A stretch of DNA of 32,559 nucleotides from Actinomycetota bacterium (GTDB lineage: Bacteria > Actinomycetota > CALGFH01), in NCBI GenBank assembly GCA_036280995.1, contig DASUPQ010000239.1, positions 1 to 32,559 of the forward strand, in the 5' to 3' direction. The notes beneath the pieces are model-generated. The model was not told the origin of the DNA. It made no database searches and was given only the letters and a program-made list of their open reading frames with translations. The translations under genes and the position numbers were made by a program. This document shows, in pieces, positions 13,285 to 22,830 of this stretch (its first letter is position 1; each line of letters opens with the position of its first letter).

Positions 13285-15156
13285 CTAGGAGAGGGTCTCC
13301 TTGTTGCTCACCGCGATCTCGGTGATGGACATCTCGGTCGAGAACTGGTCGAACTCGTACTTGGTCACGCTCGGGTTGGTGATGACGATCACCGAGTTCC
13401 ACAGGTAGGGCACCCATGGGACAACCTGCTCCATGAGCTTCTTGTCCAGGTCGACGAAGCAGGTGGTCCGGGCCTCGACCTCGACGATCTCCTGGCAGCG
13501 GTTCACGTCGGCGTCCACGTTCGGGATCTGGGCTCCGGAGGGGATGTCGACGCCTAGCTCCTCCGCCTTCGCCTGGTCGAGCCCGACCAGCGCGTAGTTG
13601 GTGTTGCCAGTCGGGATGAGCGCCTCCTTGGTGAACAGCGGCGCCGCGAACGAGTAGGGGTCGGGGTAGTCCTTGCCCCAGCCGGCGTTCAGCGCGATCG
13701 GGATCATGTTCTTGACGGTCTGGATGGTGGTGTAGGCGGCGCTGGAGGCGAGCTCGCGGGCGGTCACCTTGATGCCGATCTTGGCCAGGCTCTCGACAAC
13801 CACCGGCTCCATGGCGGTCCAGGGGGCCACGTTGCGGTTGATCATCACCAGGCCGGTGCACTTGGCGCCGTCGCAGAGACCGTCCTTGTTGGTGTCGTAC
13901 TTCGACTGCTTCATCAACTCCTTGGCCTTGGCCTCGTCACCCCGGTTGCCCTCCGAGGCGTAGGGGTTGTACTCGGCCGTGAGCTGACCGTTGAGGACGT
14001 TCGGCGGCATGATGTGGGTGGCGATCTGGCCGGCGATGCCGCCGCCCCAGGCCTGCAGCATCCCCGCCTTGTCCATCACCTGGTTGACGGCCTTGCGCAC
14101 GTTGATGTCGTCGAACGGGGGCGTGGCCCAGTTCATCGTGATGTACCAGGTGCGGTCGCCTTCGTTGACGTGGATCAGGTTCTTCTTGGCCTGGTCGGCC
14201 GAGTACCGCTGCAGCAGGGTCGGCGGCGGGTCGTCGGTGAACGAGGTGTCCAGGGCGCCCGTGTCGACCTTGTTGAAGATGTCGTCCAGGTTGGTGTTGA
14301 CGTCGATCTTGATGCCGTCGACGTAGTTGGTCCGGGTCTCGTCGGTCGCCTGGTCGTAGTTGGGGTTGCGGACCATGTACAGGTTCTTGCTCGGGTCGAA
14401 GCCGGAGATCGGCTTCTGCGCGTCGCAGCTGGAGACGTCGAGCTGGTCGGAGCCCTGGATCATGTAGGGCCCGGAGGAGATCATGTAGCGCCCGTAGTCG
14501 CCGGCCTTGGTGTGGCACTTGGCGACCTCCTCGGGGATGGCCCCGGTGGCCGGCATGGCCAGGCGGTACAGGAAGTCACCGGTCGGCCTGGTCAGCCGGA
14601 AGGTGATCGTCTGGTCGTCGGGCGTCTCGATCCCCGAGACCTTGGTCGCGGCGCTCTTGGCCTTGCCGTCCATGCCCTCGATGACGCCGAAGTAGTAGAC
14701 GCCGTACTGGGCGGCCAGCGGCTGGGTGTTGATGCGCTGGAACGCGTAGGCGATGTCCTTGGAGGTGATCGCCCGGTCCAGCGGCGGCGCGAACTTGACG
14801 TTGGGCTTCAGCTTGAACGTGTAGCTGAGCCCGCCGTCGGCCGGCTCCGGGATCGCGGTGGCCAGATCCGGGAACAGCTCGTTCCCGGGGGGGCCGGCGA
14901 TGTGCTTGTAGCTGACCAGGGTGCGGACCAGCGCGCCGTAGAGCGTGAACGCCGAGCCGAGGTACTCACCGGTCGGGTCGAAGCCGTTGGTGAAGCCGAA
15001 GTCGGTCGTCGCCGTGCGCAGCACGCCGCCCTTCTCGGCGGTGGCCTGCTGCTGGTCGCCGCCGCCCTCGTCGTCACCGCCGCCACAGGCCGCGGCCACC
15101 AGGGCCAGGGCCAGGGCAAGTCCCACCAAACGAAGACGCTGTCGTCTCTTGCCCAT
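13285..15156 (-). CDS. oppA: ABC importer substrate-binding lipoprotein (family 5, OppA-like)
   Basis: A 623-residue family 5 solute-binding protein. The signal is MGKRRQRLRLVGLALALALV with the lipidation cysteine at Cys24 (VAAAC), then a short glycine/acid-rich tether (GGGDDEGGGDQQQ). The mature part has the usual family features: YTFKLKPNVKFAPPLDRAITSKDIAYAF in parts, a central FDDINVRKAVNQVMDK segment and a C-terminal KYEFDQF region. It is longer than many DppA proteins (about 540). ATG 15156 has GGAG four bases upstream. A stronger AAGGAGG lies 60 bases upstream before an in-frame CTG. It sits between oppC and oppB. Ligand not predictable. Confidence 0.9.
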   Translation of the reverse strand: MGKRRQRLRLVGLALALALVAAACGGGDDEGGGDQQQATAEKGGVLRTATTDFGFTNGFDPTGEYLGSAFTLYGALVRTLVSYKHIAGPPGNELFPDLATAIPEPADGGLSYTFKLKPNVKFAPPLDRAITSKDIAYAFQRINTQPLAAQYGVYYFGVIEGMDGKAKSAATKVSGIETPDDQTITFRLTRPTGDFLYRLAMPATGAIPEEVAKCHTKAGDYGRYMISSGPYMIQGSDQLDVSSCDAQKPISGFDPSKNLYMVRNPNYDQATDETRTNYVDGIKIDVNTNLDDIFNKVDTGALDTSFTDDPPPTLLQRYSADQAKKNLIHVNEGDRTWYITMNWATPPFDDINVRKAVNQVMDKAGMLQAWGGGIAGQIATHIMPPNVLNGQLTAEYNPYASEGNRGDEAKAKELMKQSKYDTNKDGLCDGAKCTGLVMINRNVAPWTAMEPVVVESLAKIGIKVTARELASSAAYTTIQTVKNMIPIALNAGWGKDYPDPYSFAAPLFTKEALIPTGNTNYALVGLDQAKAEELGVDIPSGAQIPNVDADVNRCQEIVEVEARTTCFVDLDKKLMEQVVPWVPYLWNSVIVITNPSVTKYEFDQFSTEMSITEIAVSNKETLS

Positions 15157-15207
15157 CTTTCTCCGCCTCTCAAGAGGGTTGTTGCCGCCGTTGCTGCTGG
15201 TTCGGCC

Positions 15208-15223
15208 CAGTTGGTTCCTCCTT
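15208..15223 (-). promoter_or_regulatory. strong Shine-Dalgarno before an in-frame CTG upstream of oppA
   Basis: On the minus strand AAGGAGG (15223-15217) stands six bases before CTG (15210-15208), which is in frame with the oppA ATG 18 codons later without a stop. Use of the CTG would add LGRTSSNGGNNPLERRRK to the signal peptide. It may instead be a ribosome standby site or chance. Confidence 0.3.
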
Positions 15224-15227
15224 CCTA

Positions 15228-15241
15228 GCCGGCGCGCCGGC
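15228..15241. repeat. 14-bp perfect palindrome between oppC and oppA
   Basis: GCCGGCGCGCCGGC, directly after the oppC stop on the minus strand and before the oppA leader. It could be an operator or an RNA processing stem; in this GC-rich sequence a chance origin is possible. Confidence 0.4.
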
Positions 15242-15242
15242 G

Positions 15243-16220
15243 TCAGGACCGTTCCGAGGGTCCGAGGGCGTCCCGCAACCCGTCACCCACGAGGTTGAAC
15301 GACAAGGTGGTGAGCAGCAGGAAGATCCCCGGGAAGACCATCATCCACCAGGCCACGGTGAACAGCTGCCCGCTCGCCACCTCGGCCAGCATCCGCCCCC
15401 AGGACGGCGTCGTCTGCGGCACCCCGACCCCGAGGAACGAGAGCGCCGCCTCGAAGATGATGTTGTTGGGAATGATCAGGGTGGCGTACACGACGATCGG
15501 GGCGACCAGGTTGGGAAGCAGCTCGCGGAACATGATCCGGCCGCTGCCGGCCCCCAGGGACCGGGACGCCTCGATGAACTCGCGCTCCCGCAGCGACAGC
15601 ACCTGGCCGCGCACCAGCCTGGCCATGTTCGGCCAGGTGAAGATGGCGATGATGCCGATCACCAGGCTCAGGCCGGGTTTCAGCAGGCCGCCGACGCAGC
15701 CCTGGGCGGTCACCGAGCAGACGGTCGCGATGCCGATGGCGAACAGCAGGATCGGCATGGCGAGGACGATGTCGGCCGCCCGGGAGATGAACGTGTCGGC
15801 GGCGCCGCCGCGGTAGCCGGCGAGCATGCCGAGGCTGATGCCGATCACCGCGGCCAGGCCGGTGGCCACGAAGGCGACCGTCAGCGACGTGCGCGCCCCG
15901 TACATGACCCGGACGAACAGGTCCCGGCCGACCGAGTCGGCGCCGAACCAGAACTCGGCGTTCGGCCCCAGGGGGAGCCCGAAGACCGGGTCCCGCATCT
16001 CGTCGAAGAGCTCGTTGGGGCCGTGGCCGGTCAGGCGGGCGAACAGGGGGGCGGCCAGCGCGAGCAGGATCAGGATGACGATCACGACCGCCCCGGCGAC
16101 GGCGGCCTTGTCCTTCATGAAGCGCGAGCGGAACAGCTCCCAGGAGGAGCGGGCCCGCGCGGCCTCGATCGACTCTCCCGCACCGGGTTCGAACTGTTCC
16201 TCGAGAGCTGGTTGGCTCAC
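15243..16220 (-). CDS. oppC: oligopeptide/dipeptide ABC importer permease (OppC-like)
   Basis: A 325-residue permease. A cytoplasmic N-terminal tail (about 1-40) with the OppC_N-like SSWELFRSRFMKDKAAVAG precedes the first helix (AVVIVILILLALAAPLF). Then come a periplasmic loop and five helices with the coupling loop ASRSLGAGSGRIMFRELLPN. The end, NLVGDGLRDALGP, is diagnostic of the OppC/DppC subfamily. GTG 16220 has GGGAGGG five bases upstream (16225-16231) and a TATGAT promoter element at 16277-16282. It is the first gene of the minus-strand unit oppC-oppA-oppB; the usual order is A-B-C-D-F. Confidence 0.9.
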   Translation of the reverse strand: MSQPALEEQFEPGAGESIEAARARSSWELFRSRFMKDKAAVAGAVVIVILILLALAAPLFARLTGHGPNELFDEMRDPVFGLPLGPNAEFWFGADSVGRDLFVRVMYGARTSLTVAFVATGLAAVIGISLGMLAGYRGGAADTFISRAADIVLAMPILLFAIGIATVCSVTAQGCVGGLLKPGLSLVIGIIAIFTWPNMARLVRGQVLSLREREFIEASRSLGAGSGRIMFRELLPNLVAPIVVYATLIIPNNIIFEAALSFLGVGVPQTTPSWGRMLAEVASGQLFTVAWWMMVFPGIFLLLTTLSFNLVGDGLRDALGPSERS

Positions 16221-16276
16221 GTGGCCCTCCCACCGAGCGCCGTTGCCTGACCCGCGAGGTGCAGGTTGCGCCGGTG

Positions 16277-16282
16277 ATCATA
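16277..16282 (-). promoter_or_regulatory. -10 element of the oppC-oppA-oppB promoter
   Basis: TATGAT read on the minus strand (16282-16277), in the 97-base gap after malQ. The start site would be near 16270 with a leader of about 50 bases holding the oppC ribosome site. The -35 region is not a good TTGACA match. GCAGG (16261-16265) and CCTGC (16284-16288) form an inverted pair around the -10 and could be an operator. Confidence 0.45.
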
Positions 16283-16317
16283 TCCTGCGCGTGCCGCCAG
16301 TTCCCTAAGACTTCCTC

Positions 16318-18276
16318 TCAGCTTCGGGCCGTCGCTTGATCAGCCTGCACAGAGAGGATGGCGGCGAGGCGCCGGACCCGCGGGTCGGCGGCCAGGTCGT
16401 CGAGCAGGACGGGCAGGGGCAGAGACCAGTTCGGCCGCTGGTCGATGGTGCCGGGGACGTTGGGCCGGTCGGGGGCCTCGACCGCGTCCTCGAGGGTGGC
16501 CGCGACCAGCATGGCCGGGGTCCGGGCAAGGAAGCCGTACAGGGCGGCCACGATCGCCTCGACCGACCGCTCGCCGGGGGCGAGCAGGCCCTCGTCCTCC
16601 AGCAGCCGGCACAGGCTGTCCCGCTGTTCCTCCTGGTCGGCCTGCTCCTGGCCGCCGGGCGTGGCCACCCCGATGTCGAAGAGGTGGTCCAGGTCGCTGC
16701 CGGTGAAGAACCCGGCCACGGTGGGCAGGTCGTGGGTGGTGGTGGCGGCCAGGGCGAGCCGGGGGTAGTCGGCCGCCCGCCGCCGGCGGCCGGCGTGGTC
16801 GTGCTCGAACCAGGCCAGCCGGTAGGAGAGCACCCCCTCGGCGGCCAGCCGCTCCCGCACCCCGGGCTCGACCGTGCCCAGGTCCTCGCCCACCACCAGG
16901 GCCGCCGCCCGGTGGCTCTCCAGGGCCAGGACCCCGAGGAGGTCGTCGGCCGGGTAGCGGACGTAGGTGCCCTGCGCCGGCTCGGCCCCCTCGGGGATCC
17001 AGAACAGGCGGAACAGGCCCATCACGTGGTCGATGCGCAGGCCGGCGGCATGGGCCATGCCGGCCCGGATGGTCTGGGCGAACGGCCCGTAGCCGCCGGC
17101 GGCGAGGCGGTCGGGCACGAACGCCGGCAGGCCCCAGTCCTGGCCGTGCCGGCCCAGCGGGTCGGGCGGGGCGCCGACCGACATCCCGGCGGCCAGCTCG
17201 TCCTGGAACGACCAGGCGTCGAAGCCGTCGGGGGCGAAGCCGATGGCCAGGTCGTTCACCACCCCGAGCTGACCCTCGGCCGGCCGGGCGGCGGCCAGCT
17301 GCTGGTCGAGCAGCCACTGGAGCCAGGCGTGGTAGCCGGCCTCCTCGGCGTGGCCGGCGCCGGCCTCGGCCACCTCGGGGCGGCCGGGATGGCGGTAGGC
17401 GGCGGGCCAGGCCCGCCAGTCGTCGCCGTGGAGGTGCTGGAGGGCGCAGAAGACGGCGTACCGCTCCAGGTTCGGGGTGGCGGCCCGGTAGGCGGCCAGC
17501 CCGTCGCGGCGGCCCGGGACCCGGTCCGTGGCCGCGTAGGCGAGGCGCAGGGCCGCATCCTTCAGCCGGTACACGGCCACCCGGTCGATCCGGTCCCGGT
17601 CGAGCAGGTCGCGGCCGGCGGCGGCCAGGGCCTCCACCCGGGCCCGCGCCTCCGGGTCGAGCCCGGCCAGCTCGGGCACGTCCTCGACCCGCAGGTAGAG
17701 GGGGTTGCGGAACACCCGGCTGGAGGGGTTGTAGGGGCTCGGCTCACCCGGCAGGGCGGCGTGGAAGGGATTGAGCAGCGCGAACCCGGCGCCCAAGGGC
17801 GCCGTGGCCGCCAGCAGCCCGGCCAGGTCGCCGAGGTCGCCCATGCCCCAGCTGCGGCGCGAGCGGACGGCGTAGAGCTGGGCGGCCCAGCCCCAGGCAC
17901 GGCCCCCGTCGTCCAGCGCCTGCGGCAGGTGGCAGCGTCCGGGCGCGACCACCAGGGTGGTGGCGCCGGTCCGGCCCTCCAGCCGGTGCCAGCCCGGGGG
18001 CAGGTCGCCGGGCAGCCCGACCGGGACCGGCCGCTCCTGGCCGCCCTCCAGCACCAGCGTGACCGGCTCGCCCGCCGGGGGGCTCCAGCCGGCCCGCTGG
18101 CCGCTGCGGGCGACCACCACCGGGGGCCAGACCGCCCGGCCCGGCGGGGGGCCCATGGCGTCGAGCACGGCCTCGAGGGTGGCCTGCGAGACCTCGTACG
18201 TCTGGTTGGCGGCGTCGGTGAACCGGGTGGCGACTCCGCGCGCTTCGGCGATCCGGCGGAGCTCGTCGAGCGTCAT
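16318..18276 (-). CDS. malQ: 4-alpha-glucanotransferase (amylomaltase, GH77)
   Basis: A 652-residue GH77 enzyme that transfers maltodextrin segments between chains and releases glucose. The N-terminal beta-rich region (about 1-125) is typical of the long bacterial form. The core has WGMGDLGDL (143-151), a substrate loop with EPSPYNPSSRVFRNPLYL, nucleophile Asp416 in LRIDHVMGLFRLFWIPEG, acid/base Glu464 in VVGEDLGTVEPGV, and the third carboxylate Asp516 in TTTHDLPTVAGFF. All three catalytic residues are present. The ATG has no ribosome site, but TAACCT lies six bases upstream, so the mRNA may be leaderless. It is divergent from glgX, 50 bases apart, and may share its control. Confidence 0.93.
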   Translation of the reverse strand: MTLDELRRIAEARGVATRFTDAANQTYEVSQATLEAVLDAMGPPPGRAVWPPVVVARSGQRAGWSPPAGEPVTLVLEGGQERPVPVGLPGDLPPGWHRLEGRTGATTLVVAPGRCHLPQALDDGGRAWGWAAQLYAVRSRRSWGMGDLGDLAGLLAATAPLGAGFALLNPFHAALPGEPSPYNPSSRVFRNPLYLRVEDVPELAGLDPEARARVEALAAAGRDLLDRDRIDRVAVYRLKDAALRLAYAATDRVPGRRDGLAAYRAATPNLERYAVFCALQHLHGDDWRAWPAAYRHPGRPEVAEAGAGHAEEAGYHAWLQWLLDQQLAAARPAEGQLGVVNDLAIGFAPDGFDAWSFQDELAAGMSVGAPPDPLGRHGQDWGLPAFVPDRLAAGGYGPFAQTIRAGMAHAAGLRIDHVMGLFRLFWIPEGAEPAQGTYVRYPADDLLGVLALESHRAAALVVGEDLGTVEPGVRERLAAEGVLSYRLAWFEHDHAGRRRRAADYPRLALAATTTHDLPTVAGFFTGSDLDHLFDIGVATPGGQEQADQEEQRDSLCRLLEDEGLLAPGERSVEAIVAALYGFLARTPAMLVAATLEDAVEAPDRPNVPGTIDQRPNWSLPLPVLLDDLAADPRVRRLAAILSVQADQATARS

Positions 18277-18282
18277 GCCCGG

Positions 18283-18288
18283 AGGTTA
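18283..18288 (-). promoter_or_regulatory. -10 element of a possibly leaderless malQ transcript
   Basis: TAACCT (TAnnnT, minus strand 18288-18283) ends six bases before the malQ ATG, and the intervening CCGGGC is no ribosome site. The spacing is the same as at nth. Confidence 0.4.
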
Positions 18289-18306
18289 CGGCACACTGAC
18301 CCGACC

Positions 18307-18326
18307 ATGACCACCTGCGGCGGGCG

Positions 18327-18330
<4 letters not shown>
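18307..18330 (+). other. seven-codon mini-ORF overlapping the glgX start
   Basis: ATG at 18307 reads MTTCGGR then TGA at 18328-18330, which overlaps the glgX ATG (18327-18329) as ATGA. glgX itself has no ribosome site, so translation of the mini-ORF could feed glgX by coupling. Short and unproven. Confidence 0.25.
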
Positions 18331-20458
<2,128 letters not shown>

Positions 20459-20462
<4 letters not shown>

Positions 20463-21427
20463 GGCGCCTGGCCGTCCTGCTCCTCCTGGCCGCCGTGGCC
20501 GCCGGCTGCGGCGGGGGCGGGGCGCCGCCGACCACCCCGACCCTCCCCACCCCCTCGACCACTGCCGGCGGCGGAGGGCGGGACGCCGGCGTCCAGGTCC
20601 AGGAGCGGGGCTTCGCGGCCGGCGGCGGGTCGGGGATCGTCGCCTCCGAGCGCTACCCCGGAGTGCTCTGGGCCATCCGGGACCGGGGCGGCCAGGACCG
20701 GCCGGGCAGGCCCCAGAACGCCCTGTACGCCTACAAGGTGACCGACGGGAAGGTCGGCACCCTGTCCGGCGCGAGCTTCAAGGCCGTCCCCATGCCCGTG
20801 GAGGCCCGCGACTGGGAGGACATCGGCCGGGACAGCGAGGGCAACCTGTGGGTCGCCGACATCGGCGACAACGAGTGCGACCGCACCGACACCGCCCTGC
20901 TGAAGGTCCGCGAGCCCGACCCGAGGCAGACCAATCCGGCCCAGGTGCTGGCCACCTACCGCTACCGGTTCCCCGACCCGCCGGCCGGCTGCGCGGGCCG
21001 CAACGCCGAGGCGATGTTCCTGGTCGACGACGTCCCCTACCTGATCGACAAGGCCGAGCAGTCGACCCTGTACCGGTTCCCGGAGCTGGACCCGGCGGGC
21101 GCCGTGACCCTGGAGAAGGTCGGCGTCCTGGCCGGCCGGGTGGCCAACCTGTCCGGCGCCGACCTGTCCGCCGACCGCGGCCGCCTGGCCGTCGACACCC
21201 ACACCACCCTGTACGTCTACCAGGCCACGGACCCGTCCCTGGACGGCCCGGCGCTGGTCGCCGACCTGATCAGCCGCCCCCCGGCCTGGACGGTCCAGCT
21301 CGCCGGGGAGGGCGCCGGAGTGACCAACGTCGAGGGCGTCGCCTTCACCTGGGACAGCCACGACCTCAACCTGCTGGCCGAGAACCGCCACGTCTACTTC
21401 GTCCCCGCCGGCGCCTACGAGCGCTGA
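20459..21427 (+). CDS. lipoprotein with a beta-propeller-like domain, function unknown
   Basis: A 322-residue exported lipoprotein. The signal is MRRLAVLLLLAAVAAG with lipidation at Cys17 (AAGC), then a glycine/proline/threonine-rich tether. The mature part has repeated short strand motifs: GVLWAIRDRG, ALYAYKV, ARDWEDIGRDSEGNLWVADI, TLYRFPEL, TLYVYQATDP and HVYFVPAG. These suggest a propeller, like proteins annotated as phytase-like or SdiA-regulated-like, but I cannot assign an activity. Two cysteines (in NECDRT and AGCAGR) might pair. ATG 20459 overlaps the glgX stop, so it is in the glgX operon and may act on the cell surface; a link to glucan use is only contextual. The 3' end overlaps the convergent amidase by 13 bases. 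Confidence 0.75.
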
Positions 21428-22803
21428 GGGGGTGCCGGGACCGCCGGCAGCGGGGCGTGGCGGGGCCAGGGGCGGAGCGTCTCGAGCTGGCGGGCCAGCG
21501 ACAGCAGCAGCGCCTCGCCGCCGGGGGCGGCGGCCAGCTGGACCCCGAGGGGCAGGCCCTCGGCGGAGGCGCCGGCCGGGACCGAGGCGGCCGGGAAGCC
21601 GACCAGGTTGAACGGCGGGGGGAACGGCATGTACCCGGTCAGGCCGAGCAGGGTCCGGCTCCAGCCCTTGCCCGCGTAGGCGCCGACCCGCAGCGGGGGC
21701 GCGGCCAGGGTCGGGCTGAGCAGCACGTCGTGGTCGTCGAACCAGGACCGGAAGCGGGCCAGGACGCGCGCCGGAGGGCCGTCCGGCACCGGCCGGGCCC
21801 GGCGCAGCAGCCGGCCGGCGCGGGCCTCGGTCCGGGTGCGCGGCTCCAGGGCCGCCGGGTCCAGGGGGCCGGCGTCCTCGGCGATGCCGAGGAAGAACCG
21901 GTGCAGGAACGGCCCGGCGTCGCCGTTGCGCCACGGCGGGTCGGCGGTCACGACCTGGTGGCCGGCCTCGCCCAGCGCCTCGGCGGTGGCGCCCAGGGCG
22001 GCCCGCACCTGCGGGTCGACCTTGACCCCGACCGCCGGCGGCCGGGCGGTGACGCCGACCCGCAGGGCCCGACCGGGCGGCGCCACCGCCCGGTAGGCGT
22101 CGGTGCCGGCGAGCACGTCCAGCACCAGCCCGAGGTCGGCCACGGTGGTGGCCAGCGGCCCGAACTCGGCCATCCCGCACATGGCCGAGACGCCGGAGGC
22201 GGGGAACGGCACCACGCCGGGGCCGGGCTTGAGGCCGACCAGCCCGCAGTTGGAGGCGGGCATGCGGATCGAGCCGCCGCCGTCGGTGGCCAGGGCGACC
22301 GGGACCATGGCCGCGGCCACCGCGGCCGCGCTGCCGCCCGAGGAGCCGCCGGGGGTGTGGTCCAGGCTCCAGGGGTTGCGCGACACCCCGAAGGCCGCGC
22401 TCTCGGTGAACGGCCACAGGCACAGCTCGGGCACGCTGGTCTTGCCGACCAGCAGGGCTCCGGCCGCCCGCAGGCGCCGGACCAGCTCGGCGTCGGCCGC
22501 GGCCGGCGCGGGGCTGGTCGCCGCCGAGCCGACGCGGGTCGGCGACCCGGCCAGGTCGACGTTGTCCTTGACCGCCACCGGAACCCCGGCCAGCGGCAGC
22601 TCGCCCAGGTCGTCCCGGCCCCCCAGGGCCCGCGCCTCGGCCCGGACCTCGTCCGTCCTGACCAGCCGGAACGCCCCCAGCCGGGGGTCGAGGGCGTCGA
22701 TCCGCTCCAGGTGCTCCTCCAGCACCTCGGCCGGCGTCACCCGCCCCGCCCGGACCGCCGCGGCGATGCCCACCGCGGTCTCACCCACGTAGCGACCGGC
22801 CAT
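21415..22803 (-). CDS. amidase (amidase-signature family)
   Basis: A 462-residue amidase-signature hydrolase with the Ser-cisSer-Lys triad: Lys79 in VPVAVKDNVDLAG, the serine pair 154-155 in TPGGSSGGSAAAVAAA, and nucleophile Ser178 in ATDGGGSIRMPASNCG. It is followed by GLVGLKPGPG and a C-terminal PAASVPAG/LPLGVQLAA region, as in the family. ATG 22803 has GGGAGG six bases upstream. The amide substrate cannot be told; GatA is unlikely because no gatB or gatC is near and the length and C-terminus fit free amidases better. It is divergent from treY with only 27 bases between start codons, so its promoter must lie within treY. Confidence 0.88.
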   Translation of the reverse strand: MAGRYVGETAVGIAAAVRAGRVTPAEVLEEHLERIDALDPRLGAFRLVRTDEVRAEARALGGRDDLGELPLAGVPVAVKDNVDLAGSPTRVGSAATSPAPAAADAELVRRLRAAGALLVGKTSVPELCLWPFTESAAFGVSRNPWSLDHTPGGSSGGSAAAVAAAMVPVALATDGGGSIRMPASNCGLVGLKPGPGVVPFPASGVSAMCGMAEFGPLATTVADLGLVLDVLAGTDAYRAVAPPGRALRVGVTARPPAVGVKVDPQVRAALGATAEALGEAGHQVVTADPPWRNGDAGPFLHRFFLGIAEDAGPLDPAALEPRTRTEARAGRLLRRARPVPDGPPARVLARFRSWFDDHDVLLSPTLAAPPLRVGAYAGKGWSRTLLGLTGYMPFPPPFNLVGFPAASVPAGASAEGLPLGVQLAAAPGGEALLLSLARQLETLRPWPRHAPLPAVPAPPQRS

Positions 22804-22815
22804 GGCGACCTCCCG

Positions 22816-22821
22816 TAGGCT
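22816..22821 (+). promoter_or_regulatory. -10 element of a possibly leaderless treY transcript
   Basis: TAGGCT (TAnnnT) ends nine bases before the treY ATG, with no ribosome site between. A weak -35 (GCGACC, 18-base spacer) lies inside the amidase coding region. The geometry equals that at glgP. Confidence 0.4.
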
Positions 22822-22830
22822 GTCTCGTCG

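Noticed and set aside
21415-22803. Amidase as GatA of an amidotransferase
   Set aside because: No gatB or gatC nearby and the C-terminal region fits stand-alone amidases.
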